Shown one piece after another: positions 35,761 to 46,014 of a stretch of 64,000 bases of DNA. This stretch comes from Cryptomeria japonica (Eukaryota > Streptophyta > Pinopsida > Cupressales > Cupressaceae). The notes beneath the pieces are model-generated. The model was not told the origin of the DNA, did not search any database, and saw only the letters and a program-made list of their open reading frames with translations. Within the stretch, counting starts at the first letter, position 1; each line of letters begins with the position of its first letter. The stretch covers positions 697,248,156-697,312,155 of the forward strand of contig NC_081412.1 in NCBI RefSeq assembly GCF_030272615.1. Reading direction: 5' to 3'. The translations under genes and the position numbers were made by a program.

Positions 35761-37300
35761 TCCACTTACATCAAACCATATTTCTTCCCTTAGGGAGATG
35801 GACTAAATCCCACGTGTTGTTCCTCATCAAGGAACTATACTCTTCCTCCATAGCTTGGTCCCACTCAGGAACCTCTGATGCTTCCCAAAATGTCTATGGA
35901 TTAGAAGCGGTAGCAATGAATGGATGTGGAATATCCTGATGTTGTGATCGAGTTCTCTATGTATCTGAAGGATCCCAAACAAGAGAACCCACAGACTCAA
36001 GTGTCTGTCGAGCCCAACGAGGTCTAGGTGGAGGTGGAGAACAAGGCTGCTCAACTACAAGTGGACCTTGCAGAGGTGTAACCCTGCGAGTCGGAGTTGA
36101 AGAAGTCTGATCATCTGAATCACTAGCATCACTATCCACAATGGAGGAAGGTGGAGGAGGTAGAGAGGCTAAGCTAGGAGAGCTTTCCTTAAAGTGATCA
36201 CTCCTCTCAATGAACACCTCATGTGTCTCAGGATCCATCAATCTATATGCCTTAACACCCTCAGGACATCCAACAAATATACAAGGTCGACTTTGTGGTT
36301 CCAATGCCTTGTGTTTCTGTGGAGGTATGCGAGCCCATGCTGGACACCCAAAGACTCTGAAATGTCTCACAATCGGTTTCCTACCAGCCCAAGCTTCAAA
36401 AGGAGTAATACCTTGCAAAGCTTTGTGAGGAACTTGATTCTGGATGTGTGTGGCACAACTGATAGCCTCGGCCCAAAAGGCGGGATCAAGAGAATGTGCA
36501 TGAATCATACAGCTAGCCATTTCTTTGAGAGTTCTATTCTTGCATTCTGCAACTCTGTTCTGCTATGGAGTGTATGGGACAAAATGCTGAAGATCAATTC
36601 CCTCAAATGTACAAAAATCCTCAAGTATTTTGTTCACATATTCCCTTCCATTATCTGTGTGAAGAATCTTCACCACTTTCTCGGATTGCTTCTCCACACG
36701 AGTCTTGAAGTCCTGAAATCTGTCAAATACTTCACTCTTATGAATAAGAAAGTAGACCCAAGTGAAGCGGGAGATGTCATTAATGAAGGTGAGGACATAG
36801 CAGGCCTTACTAAATGAAGGTACTGGAAATGGACCTGCTATATCACTGTGAACAAGTTGAAGAACTTCCAAAGATCTCCAAGCTTTCCCTTTATCAAACT
36901 TTTCCTTCGGATGCTTTCCCATGGAACACCCTAAACATACACCCTCTGAAAAATTGATTCAAGGTAGACCTGTGACCATGTCTTTAGTGCTGACATGCTG
37001 AAGATAGTGGTAGTTGAGGTGACCAAACCGCTCATGCCATAGCTTACTTTTAGAATTTGAATGAGTAAGCAAGGCCCTAGAAGGTGAACTTGGCACAAAG
37101 TGGGAGAATGAATAAAGCCTTGAGTTGTCATTGACTTGTCCCACTGCTACCAAGGCATCATCATCAAGTTCCTTTACCACAACTGAATCTGGTGTAAACT
37201 CAACCTTTTTCCCATTCCCATAGTGAGTGATTTGGTAGATAGAGAGAAGGTTGGTAGACAAGTTAGGAACATAGAGAACATTCTCAAATGTTCCATCATC
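35761..37300 (-). pseudogene. F integrase
   Basis: Minus strand. The zinc part is HERFGHLNYHYLQH...CLGCSMGK. The core has LQLVHSDIAGPFPV (first Asp), KILHTDNGREYVN (second Asp) and the Glu in KNRTLKEMASCM (third residue), so the DDE triad is kept. TP-(stop)-QN at 36562 is the usual TPQQN with Gln changed to TAG. The C-terminal part (35957-36520) has GCPAWARIPPQKHKALEP and IFVGCPEGVKAYRLMDP. It would insert cDNA into the genome. Confidence 0.87.
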
Positions 37301-37790
37301 CATGTCAACTGAACCTTTCCCTTCAACCTCTACTTGTGTATCATCACCTATGTAAATGTGAGGTACCTTAGATGGCTCCAATGAAGAAAATTGCTCCTTT
37401 GTAGAACCCATGTGATATGAGGCACCTGAGTCAAGTATCCACTGATGTGAAGAACTTGTTGTAGCCACAAATGGTTGCCCTTTTCCCTTAGACTATGAGG
37501 AAGAGGAAGGAGATGAATCCTTCTTTGTGTAGGCAGATGGCAAGTTGATGTTGTTTTTCTTGAGAAGATTAGTTAACTCATCAACTTGTTTTGTGTGGCA
37601 TTGATGCTCATCATGACCATACTTCTTGCAATATGCACAAGTTGGCTTATCCTTCTTAGGTGGTGTCCCCTTTTTGGAAGAGGATGAAAAATTGCCTTGT
37701 GATGGAGAGGATGATTGTCCTTTTTCGTACTATGGCTGTGACTTAGATTGCTTCTTCTTCTTGTTGGAATCTTTGCCTTGACTTCCTTAA
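37301..37790 (-). pseudogene. F zinc knuckle and protease
   Basis: Minus strand. The CAYCKKYGHDEHQC knuckle (intact Cys-Cys-His-Cys) near 37595-37640 is followed by WILDSGASYHMG (37400-37440), the Copia protease active site. Stops lie between the gag ORF and the knuckle, and after SPSSSS. Confidence 0.85.
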
Positions 37791-37795
37791 TTCCC

Positions 37796-38482
37796 TTAAT
37801 TAGCCACCAAAGCCTTGGACTTTGAAGACTTGAGAAAGCCCATGTTCAACAACTTAGATTGTTCCAATATCAACATTTCCATGAAAGCATCAAATGAAGG
37901 CATAACATAGGAACTCCCCACTGTCAAACAATGAATTTGGAAGCTAGACACAAATGTTGCATATTCTGGTGCAAGCTTATCCAACAAGTTGAATATCAAT
38001 TGAGCATCCTTTTTGTCAATTCCACAATCCTTAAGCTTTTCTCTTAGCTCATTTGCTTTGGTGACATAATCTTGGATTGTATCAAAACTCTTGGGATCCA
38101 AGTTGGTGAGCTCATTATCAATCTTATAACCTCTGATTTCATCAGCTTGACCATACAATATCTGAAACATATCCCAAGCATCTTTGATTGTAGTACACTT
38201 TTCAATATGAAAGATGAGGTCATCTGATACATACTTGCACAAAGTTCCAAGAGCCATGCAATTCTTAGTGAGCCATTCTAATTGAGCATTATGATTAGCC
38301 TTAGGATCAGGTGGTGCTGCTATTGTTCCATCTATGTAATGCGTGAGACCTTTTTCCATTAATTTGCTCCATACTTTAATTTTCCATGATGCATAATTAT
38401 ATGGAGTTAAAGGTGGAAATTCATGAGGACTCATTGCAACAAAAATGAAAGAGCACAAGAAAAGAGAGGCACAATCACACAA
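37796..38482 (-). pseudogene. gag: F gag (UBN2-type)
   Basis: Minus strand, 228 codons open. The likely start is the internal ATG at 38433 (MSPHEFPPLTPYNYASWKIK). YASWKIKVWSKL and the later KDAWDMFQILYG, LREKLKDCGI and YATFVSSF are typical of Copia gag of the UBN2 family. The ORF ends at a TAA just before the Lys-rich zinc-knuckle region. It packages the element's RNA in its intact relatives. Confidence 0.83.
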
Positions 38483-39041
38483 GACACCCCCCCAAATTCA
38501 CTCAATCAAAGAACCCCCCCCCCAAAAGTGATGATTTGACACTTTATACTTAGTGCATGTACAATGGGCCACTTGCAAAAAATGGCAAAGTGGACTTCTG
38601 ATTTCAATTTTAAAACTGCCTCAATAAGGCCAAAAGAGACTCAAACTAATAATGCAAGAGATCTAAACTAAGATCCAAGCAATTTACAAGTACGAAATAG
38701 GCCAAATAAGACCAATATCTGAAAGTACAATTTCTATTTAAAATCTCTAAAATCTGATCATAGATTATGAAAGTAGATGAAAAAAAATGTAGTTTCAAAA
38801 AAATGACACCTGAAAAAGGAGGTCGTATGAGCTCAAACGAGGCCTTTGAAATTGCAGATTTGAGGATTGGACAGGTACAACTAAGAGAATCTGAAAATTC
38901 TGAAAAACCTATGCACCAAAACCAGAAAATTATCACACCACTACAAAGAGCACAAAAAATTAGCACAACTCAAAAAAAATTGCACCCAAAAAGGAGCAAA
39001 ATTGAGCAAGTTATGGGCCTCCAAAGTTGACCCAAAAATCC
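38483..39041. other. Unexplained 559 bp where the 5' LTR of F should be
   Basis: Between F's gag and the 43-bp LTR end at 39042-39084 there is no match to the rest of the F LTR (33645-34052), and no Met-type primer site can be seen. A run of 12 C lies at about 38512-38523. I see no gene. Confidence 0.6.
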
Positions 39042-40190
39042 AAAGTGTAATAATATCCATAATGAATATTTATTTACACCAACACCAACAATATTTAGGT
39101 CTGACTTTCTAATCCATTGTTTTGAGAATTCTTGCTTAAGCTCTTCAACTTTTTCTTTACCTTTCAAGCTAGAACTTTTGTTGTTTGTCGGTGATCCTTT
39201 ACTTCTACAGAATTTTGCAATATGCCCAATCTTGTTACATGCATAACAAGTCACATTATTCTTTTGAATAGCTTTCCCATAACCTATGTCGGTTTGTGTT
39301 CTGCATTGATTAGATAGGTGTCCAAATCTTCCACAAACATAACATCTCACATTCATTCTGCAATTTTCAGAGTTGTGACCAACTTTGTTGCATTTTGAAC
39401 ATTGACCAGTGGGTGTGTTGATAATCTGATAATTTCTAGATCTACATTCATTTTCTCTATGACCAAACTTATTACTGTTAAAGCATTTTCCATTGAATTT
39501 ATAAACATTAGGTTGCCTTACCGGTTTGCTATGATCTTGTGTATTTGTAGTACCAAAGCTTTCACCAACTTCAAAGCCAATTCCAGAAGTGTCACCTTTA
39601 GGTTTTTGATTCTTCAGCAAGTTACCAAGTTCTTCTAAGCTTTTCTTGAATTTTTCTTTATGTTGATTTATAGTATCTAGTTCTCTTTCTAAGTTTTCTA
39701 TCTGCCTCATCAGTTCATTGGAGTCATTCTGAGTGTGCATCAGATCTATCTTCAACAAATCATTTTCATAGCCAAGTCTTGTGTTTTCATTTGCAACATC
39801 ACTTAGTCTTCTGGTCAAATCTTCTTCATTCTTCTTTCTATATTCAATTTCTTTACAAAATCTCATAGTCATATCTTGCATCTCATTCTTTGTTGTCATG
39901 TTATCTTGTTTCAGCTTGTTTATCATATCATTAAGAGTTTCTTTTTCATCATTCTCATTTTGCATCTTTTCACAAAGTTCTCTTCTCTTGTTTCTTGAAA
40001 TAGTAAGATTTTCTTGAAGTGCCTGAATGATATCCTGGGCTGCCTTTAGATCATCTTCTAGTTTGATATTTTTTAATTTCTCTGCATCATAGTCTGAAAG
40101 AGCTGCTTCTAGTTGCTTCATCAGATTTTCTATATCTACCGGTGTCAAGATCTTCCTCAAGCTGTTAGGCTTCTGAAAATAGAGGACCAA

Positions 40191-40203
40191 GCTCTGATAC
40201 CAA
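40191..40203 (-). other. Primer-binding site of B
   Basis: TTGGTATCAGAGC on the minus strand, a perfect initiator tRNA-Met site directly next to the LTR end at 40205. B's ORF1 starts 70 bp later. Confidence 0.88.
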
Positions 40204-40204
40204 T

Positions 40205-40303
40205 TTTTAGGATTCCCATAGATACTGAGAGGGGGGGGGGGGGGGGTGAATCAGTATCTAACTGGTGAATTGAATTTCTTAACTTAAAACATGTAGAACA
40301 TAT
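40205..40303 (-). repeat. 5' LTR of B, inner part
   Basis: It matches 27722-27820 of the 3' LTR, with the terminal TG changed to TT and a G run of 16 (40231-40246). It is cut at 40303 by G and resumes near 48116. Confidence 0.85.
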
Positions 40304-41102
40304 TGTATATGGTGAAAACGGATAACAATAATAACAATATTGAAAGACTAAATGAATTCAACCACCAAACCCTAGCCTAACAATCAACAAAGATCCACCA
40401 TAACATATGAAGATTACCTAAGACAATGCAAATCACATGAAATCACAAAGATTATACCATCACATGTCCAATAGGGTTTTGATCTCCATTCTTCCTATCT
40501 CCATTGATCTTGCTTGATATATTTGCTCTCAGATATAATGTACACAAGAGCTCAACAAAGAACGGAATGTGGTTGCAAGTAGGATCGTAGTATAGTCAAG
40601 TCCTTAAGATCAGTGATTAGGATGATTGATTAGAATGCATAGAATGATTAGGGTTTGATAATGAAGGAAGCATCTCCTTATATAGAAGACACTATATGAA
40701 ATGGAGGGATAAGATTGAGAGGTGTAAAAGGAGGTCGGCTATGATTAGAGGGTAGGTAAAAGAAATAATAAAATAATGAAAGGGGTAGGTAGTGTATGAA
40801 TTAAGAGATGAATGACATGTGTCATGGGTAGAAAAGGTTAATGAATTAATTAAATAAATAAAGATTTATTTAATTAATAGAAGAAGTGGGATCAATTAAA
40901 TAAATAAGATATTTATTTAATTTAGGAAAAGGATAATTTAAATAAATAAATGTATTTATTTAAATGAGAAATAAGGCTAGAAGAGGATAAATGAATTAAT
41001 TAAATAAATAAAGATTTATTTAATTAATAGAAGAATTAAGCTTAGATAATTAAATAAATAAAATATTTATTTAATTAGACATGACAATTTTAGGTGTCTA
41101 CA
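40304..41102 (-). repeat. 3' LTR of G (799 bp)
   Basis: TGTATATGGTG to TAGGTGTCTACA in plus orientation. A TATA box lies at 40677-40684 (minus). Its U3 part holds an exact 46-bp direct repeat (40840-40885 and 40990-41035) and several AT palindromes. The minus-strand start TGTAGACACCTAAAA equals that of the E LTR. Confidence 0.82.
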
Positions 41103-41119
41103 TTTTGCCCCTCTTTGAG
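41103..41119 (-). other. Polypurine tract of G
   Basis: CTCAAAGAGGGGCAAAA on the minus strand, directly before TGTAGACACC. Confidence 0.75.
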
Positions 41120-41620
41120 ACAATGCGGCTTGTCGTGTTGTTTCAAAGAAGATAAGATGAACTGATACAGAGTTGCCCCAGGATGGGAATGATATGCCCC
41201 CTCGAGAGATTGGATGAAAATGTCTGAAAAGATTGCAGACAATCTCTCGATAAGAAAGAGAGGCTAGAATGGACTGACCGGATAAAGTGACAAAGTCACG
41301 GGATAAAGAAGACTGACTCGGGAAACGAAGGCTAGGGGTAGTCTATAAGATAGACCACGGGGGAAAATACATCCTCATTGTCATCTATACATCCACGAGA
41401 GCAGAGTGCAGAGCAAAAATAGAGCAGCAGCAGTCAGCAGCGATGGCCTTTGTTCACAGTTTCGATCGCGTTCGCTGATTCCAGAGGCCAGCAGAGGCAG
41501 GGGAGCCAGTAAGTACCACAAAACCTCCTTGTACTTTGATGCATTTATTGTCATTAATGCATGTCGAATAGGGTGATAAATGCGCTTAGACTAGGGTCCA
41601 AAAAGTGTCAAAAAATGTCC

Positions 41621-41740
41621 AGGCGCGTCTGTGCAGGGCATAGGCACGTCTGTGTCAAGAAGGCACGTCTGTGTTTTTCAGGCGCGTCTATGCAGTCTTT
41701 GAGCGCGTTTATGTCATGTAAGCACGTTTGCATTGAAAAA
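41621..41740 (+). repeat. Degenerate repeat with GGC(A/G)CGTCTGTG core, about six copies
   Basis: Cores recur about every 20 bp (GGCGCGTCTGTG, GGCACGTCTGTG twice, GGCGCGTCTATG, GCGCGTTTATG, GCACGTTTGC), inside the intron of the antisense gene. The last copies show C-to-T changes. Confidence 0.7.
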
Positions 41741-41857
41741 ATGCAAGTTTGGTCTTCTAGGTCAAATCGACAGTTCTGTGATAAACATATGCTGTCGATT
41801 GGATAAGCTACTGAGAGGATACACTCAAGCAGGTCCTCTAGGAAGACTAGGATAGAT

Positions 41858-42144
41858 CAAGGCACTTTGTGATGAATAGCGAGTACCAAGATAGAGTACT
41901 TTGTGATGAATAGGGAGTACTGAAATATGAGCAACACTTTGTGATGAACAGGGAGTGCAAATGTGAGTAACACTTTGTGATGAACAGGGAGTGTCACACA
42001 CGTAGTACTTTGTGATGAACAGTGAGTACCACTAGGATAAATAGCAACACTTTATGATGAACAATGAGTGTCACTAGGGTAAATAGCCATATGCATTTAG
42101 ATAGCGAGTAGCATTTTGTGATAAACAGTGAATGCCACTATAAC
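41858..42144 (+). repeat. Tandem minisatellite with CACTTTGTGATGAACAG core, seven copies
   Basis: Seven degenerate units of about 34-63 bp share (G/C)(T/C)ACTTTGTGATGAACAGNGAGT. Spacing grows towards the right. They lie in the intron just before the PMD exon. Confidence 0.8.
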
Positions 42145-42486
42145 TGACATGATTGAGTTGTTTGACTGCAGGAGTATTTGCCGATGCTAGAGTCACGGGA
42201 GAGATTCCCGTCGACGCAGAGGTTGCGACCTGAGTTGTCGCTCGAGGACAGAGCTACCATCGAGGAGATGGGTTTGAGACATGTGTTGTACGTGCCTAAG
42301 TTTCAGGCAAACATGGGTTTGCTGACTGCGCTGGCTGAGAGATGGCACTCTGAGACGTGTACGTTTCATCTGCCGATGGGTGAGATGACAGTCACCCTGC
42401 AGGATGTATATAGGATTATGCGGAAACCGATTGATGGGGAGCTGATTTTGTACGATCGAGACAGAGACAAGGATGCCCTTAGATGA

Positions 42487-44277
42487 GTGTTCTAGGATCC
42501 AAGACTGGAGATGAGGGTGGGACACGTGGCATGGGATACCATGACATGGATAGGATTAGCACTACCAATAGTGTTGGCAGGAGTGATCAGTGAGTTCCTC
42601 TGTATCAGTTTTGTACCATTTTGTATAATGATGTAGACACCCGCAGGTGATTGTAGCCATATGATTTTGACATCATTGTATCATGACACTTTATATATAT
42701 ATGTGAGATGATTCATCTTTGCGGTAGCTATATGCATGTGTACCTATGTGATGAGATGTTCTTATGTGATGCTTATGATATGGATGCAAATATGTATATG
42801 ATGCAATGCAATATTTTTTTATTTTATTTTTGTTCGTTTATGTTTTATATGTGTATGCATGATGCAAATGTGAATGTAAGTAATGCAGATGAATATGATA
42901 ATGCAAATGTAAATTGTGCTAACAGGTGTTGTGTGCAGGATGTGATGCAATTGTGATATCTATATGTATGTATGAAATACTTATATGTGGTAATGTAGGT
43001 GCAGCTACATGAAATGCAAATGTTTTTGGTGTGTCATTATACTCAGTCATGTGATAGCAGGCTACGAGGACTTGAGAAGGATGATGGAAGTCAACCAAGA
43101 AAGGGGGATGAAAGATAGAAGATATGAAAGTGAAAGAGCTTCTTGTGCGTTATCATCATTGAGCTTTATTATGGCAAAATAGGTTATGACAATCGAGGCA
43201 TATGTTCGACCCAAAAAGTCATTGTACCTGTTTGCATGGAGATAAGACAGTCACAAACAAGGAATGCCCCAGTTCACACCAGACTCATAGTGTCCTCATA
43301 TCCTTGGACAAGTCATAGCATTACTAAGAGATAGTCCACAGACAGAAAATACAAATAGGTGACGATACCCCATCCTCGCCTTTCTAGTCAAGGACATCCT
43401 GGAGATAGAATCTCTAGTCAAAGACATCCCGGAAAAGCTAAAAGACATGTCACCAAAAAGATAAAATCAAAAGAAAACCAAGACTCGTCACCAACATCCA
43501 CTGTAGTCCTCAAGTTTAGTGTCTCTTGTCACTTGTATAAGTCTTATTCGATTGTGGTCACAATGTTTACTTTCACAGAAAGGATAGATAGCACTGAACC
43601 ATAATGTTGTCTGAGTCTGTTGAAAGATTTGATTTGTTGAAGCCCATTGTTGTTGTTGTGTCTCATCTAAAATTGACCGAATCCATGAAACTGATACTTT
43701 ATTGCGGAGAAGATGAAACTTTATTGCGGATCTGTGATGCAAATGTTGCTTTATTGCGGATTGTGCGCGGATAGACTGAAGGAAGCTGGAAGAAACTGTA
43801 CTCCTTGAAACATGTGATGTTCTCAGTTCCACACCCATCACTAGGCGTAGGATTTTGCCTTAGCCACAGATAGGATCTGATTTATTATGGATGGAAAGGG
43901 AGGTGAAAAGGGAGGTTTATTATGAATGGCTAACCAATCTTGGGTAGATCAATAACAAGCCATGATGGGAATGGGTAAGTTTATTATGAACGAATAGGTT
44001 GTGAGTGTGTGCAAAGTGAAATGATGAAGAGAATCCTGAAGGAGGGAGGAGCAATGTCTCTACACATGGTGCTGGTGACCCAGTTTTCACCATGGTACTT
44101 GCCCAGGGCGCCACCAAAGTGGTTTTCACCGTTGGACAAAATTATTTCTCTTTACTTTTTTCGATTTTTCAATGTTTTTTGTGTCACAAGGCACCTGTTT
44201 GCCAGGTTTTCACCAAGTAACGATTTTTTTTGTTTTATAATTTTTTTTGTATTTTTGAATTAGGATATTTTGAAGAG
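42487..44277. other. G untranslated region between the PMD exon and pol ORF
   Basis: AT-rich. 42700-43020 is rich in GATGCAAATG-like words (simple degenerate repeat). The GTTTTCACC word recurs three times near 44090-44215. Apart from the PMD remains at 42490-42600, I see no coding content. Confidence 0.5.
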
Positions 44278-46014
44278 CTATGTGTAAAACCTGCGAAGGT
44301 GCATGTTGTTGATAGGATCCTCCAAAGGTTCACCTTCTGTAGTTGAGAGATGATATGCACCAAATCCATATGCTGCTGTAATGATATAAGGACCAAGCCA
44401 GTTTGGTTCGAACTTGCCCTTCTTCTGTCTGTCTTGTTGATTTTTAGGGTTTTCTCTGAGAACTAAGTCACCTACCTCAAATGTGCAAGGCTTGACCTTG
44501 TGATTGTAGCTGCATTGTTCCTTGATTGAATGATGTGTAGCTTGAGTGTCTGTCTTCCTTGATGAAGGAACTGAGATAGAATTACTAGAGTGTGGACTAC
44601 ATAGGCCCATATGCGTATCACCTAAAGAAGTTTGGGCATCCCTAATAACAAAGTCCTTTGAGGAAGCTCCATTAAAGGTCCCTGATGTATCGCCAGAAGG
44701 GAAAGGATGTGAGGAACAAGTGGATGAGTGATGAAGGCTTATGATTGCAAAAAGAAGTGAAAGTAGGATAGCATGATGGAGACTTAGGATCAACAAGTAT
44801 GCTTTTTGACTTGAAATTTTAGAACTTTTGCCCCTAGTTATTTTGACATTAGGGGAGATCAACTCTTTCTCTTTTTGCTTCATAGGATTTTTATCCTTGC
44901 CCTTGATTTTTGCAGAGTCCAATAGCTTTTGATTTTGATTTGGACTAAAGGACTTTTCTTTATTTTTGACTTTTAAATTTTTCTTTTCAAAGCTTGATTT
45001 TTGATCCCCAATGAGTAAGGTCTTTTGTAATTGTTGTTGATCCAAGTCTAGGAGAGGAGTGGAAATGGAATGAGTGGATGATATGGTAAGGCTATGTGGG
45101 TTCTCAAGAGGGTTGGCGATACGCTCAATAGATTCTTTGTTGGAACCACTCTTAGGATTGTTGATATCAAGAGATGCTTGCACCACTAGAGGAGATTTGC
45201 ATTCAAACTTAGTAGCCACAACGCTAGGTGGTTCACACCTAATTCTTTGGCATTGCAAATTGTTTGTAGGTTGTTCCTGTTGACAGAATACCTTAGGAGA
45301 TAATGGGATTTGGTCAACATGAAATATATACTCACCACATCCTAGGTCTTTAATTTTGAACTTTTCTTTTAGCTCTGCTTGTTTGGATGTAGAAGCTTTC
45401 AAGGATTCTAGATCTACATATGCCGATGAAGGAATAGCTTCTCGATTAGCTGGAATTGTTATTTCTAATCTAGGTCGCAGATTGTTGCAATATATGAATG
45501 GATTTGGGTCAGCATTAACTGTTATTTCAACTCCATTGTGAGGAAACTTAATGCATTGGTGATATGTACATGGGACTATGCTCATTTCATGAATCCATGG
45601 GCGTCCCAAGAGTATGTTGTATGTGAGATCGATGTCTAGGACTTGACAAACCACATCCTTTGTAACTGGCCCAACTCTGAGAGGTAAGGTGACTGTGCCC
45701 TTGGATGAACGCTCTTCATCATCATATGCCTTGATGGTAATTTTGTTTGTAGAATTCACAGCTTTCTCAGAATATCCCAATTGTTTAATAGTGTTCAATG
45801 TGCAAATGTTTAGACCCGCTCCTCCATCTATCAGGACTCGTTTTATTCGATGTTTGTGTATGAAGGCTTCAATGTGTAATGGTGCATTATGTGGCTGACT
45901 TACGGAGGTGTCATCGGCTTCAGTGAATGTAAGGGAGTGTGGAATGGAAAGGTATCCCACCATGGCTTGGAACTGGTCCATGTTTAGATCAGTAGGAACA
46001 GCAGTATCTCTCAA
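44278..46014 (-). CDS. G pol-deleted ORF: protease joined to integrase C-terminus (578 aa, uninterrupted)
   Basis: Minus strand. Residues 58-140 hold an aspartic protease: VLIDGGAGLNI (Asp63) and YNILLGRPWIH. Residues 200-400 are a Lys/Gln/Ser-rich linker. Residues 405-428 are a strongly hydrophobic stretch (AYLLILSLHHAILLSLLFAI). Residues 503-578 are the integrase C-terminal domain: FEVGDLVLRENP, KFEPNWLGPYIITAAYGFGAYHL and INNMHLRRFYT. Reverse transcriptase, RNase H and the integrase core are absent, yet the frame has no stop. The frame is one step from gag: gag's frame breaks near 46030. It could be a selected non-autonomous design or a recent deletion. Confidence 0.8.
   Translation of the reverse strand: MRDTAVPTDLNMDQFQAMVGYLSIPHSLTFTEADDTSVSQPHNAPLHIEAFIHKHRIKRVLIDGGAGLNICTLNTIKQLGYSEKAVNSTNKITIKAYDDEERSSKGTVTLPLRVGPVTKDVVCQVLDIDLTYNILLGRPWIHEMSIVPCTYHQCIKFPHNGVEITVNADPNPFIYCNNLRPRLEITIPANREAIPSSAYVDLESLKASTSKQAELKEKFKIKDLGCGEYIFHVDQIPLSPKVFCQQEQPTNNLQCQRIRCEPPSVVATKFECKSPLVVQASLDINNPKSGSNKESIERIANPLENPHSLTISSTHSISTPLLDLDQQQLQKTLLIGDQKSSFEKKNLKVKNKEKSFSPNQNQKLLDSAKIKGKDKNPMKQKEKELISPNVKITRGKSSKISSQKAYLLILSLHHAILLSLLFAIISLHHSSTCSSHPFPSGDTSGTFNGASSKDFVIRDAQTSLGDTHMGLCSPHSSNSISVPSSRKTDTQATHHSIKEQCSYNHKVKPCTFEVGDLVLRENPKNQQDRQKKGKFEPNWLGPYIITAAYGFGAYHLSTTEGEPLEDPINNMHLRRFYT

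Larger units (their letters stand above)
33645..39084 (-). mobile_element. Element F: Copia element inserted in B ORF1
   Basis: Minus strand. The 3' LTR is 33645-34095. The right edge (39042-39084) repeats the last 43 bp of that LTR. The flanks are TCAAC (33640-33644) and CCAAC (39085-39089), a one-mismatch target duplication. The gene order gag, protease, integrase, reverse transcriptase, RNase H is that of Ty1/Copia. The 5' LTR is almost entirely missing and no primer site is visible, so F cannot be transcribed normally. Confidence 0.85.
33534..40121 (-). pseudogene. Element B ORF1: coiled-coil, four-knuckle gag-like protein, split by Copia F
   Basis: From the first ATG (40121) after the primer site, residues 1-200 are heptad-rich (LERELDTINQHKEKFKKSL). 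Knuckles lie between 39486 and 39207: CFNSNKFGHRENEC (second Cys lost), CSKCNKVGHNSENC, CYVCGRFGHLSNQC and CYACNKIGHIAKFC, the last three intact. The frame is interrupted after SDLNIV by F (33645-39084) and continues in phase to TGA at 33534, giving 381 codons. A TTG at 40190 could extend the frame but overlaps the primer site, so ATG 40121 is preferred. The tail after the knuckles is Ser/Pro/Thr-rich. Same protein as A ORF1. Confidence 0.75.
41443..42486 (+). pseudogene. Antisense two-exon gene with plant mobile domain (PMD) inside G
   Basis: Plus strand, opposite to G. Exon 1 (41443-41508) starts MAFVHSFD, has one TGA (probably a former CGA), and ends before GTAAGT. The intron (41509-42171) ends TTTGACTGCAG. 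Exon 2 starts at 42172 in the same phase. It encodes LRHVLYVPKF, a LLTALAERWHSETCTFHLP motif and GEMTVTLQDVYRIMRKPIDG, the hallmark of the plant mobile domain known from transposons and the MAIL1/MAIN proteins. The frame stops at TGA 42484, and after two stops about 35 further codons look related (RVGHVAWDTMTWIGLALP). Exon structure is inferred from splice-site consensus. The domain is shorter than usual. Confidence 0.6.

Noticed and set aside
36194-36817. 207-codon plus-strand ORF
   Set aside because: Antisense of the F integrase, which has clear motifs on the minus strand.
41621-42144. Regularly spaced repeats as a CRISPR array
   Set aside because: Units are degenerate and tandem, without identical repeats and unique spacers; the context is a plant retrotransposon.
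42708-42956. 82-codon plus-strand Asn/Tyr/Met/Cys-rich ORF downstream of the PMD exon
   Set aside because: Simple degenerate ATGCAAATG-like repeat; no start context or domain.
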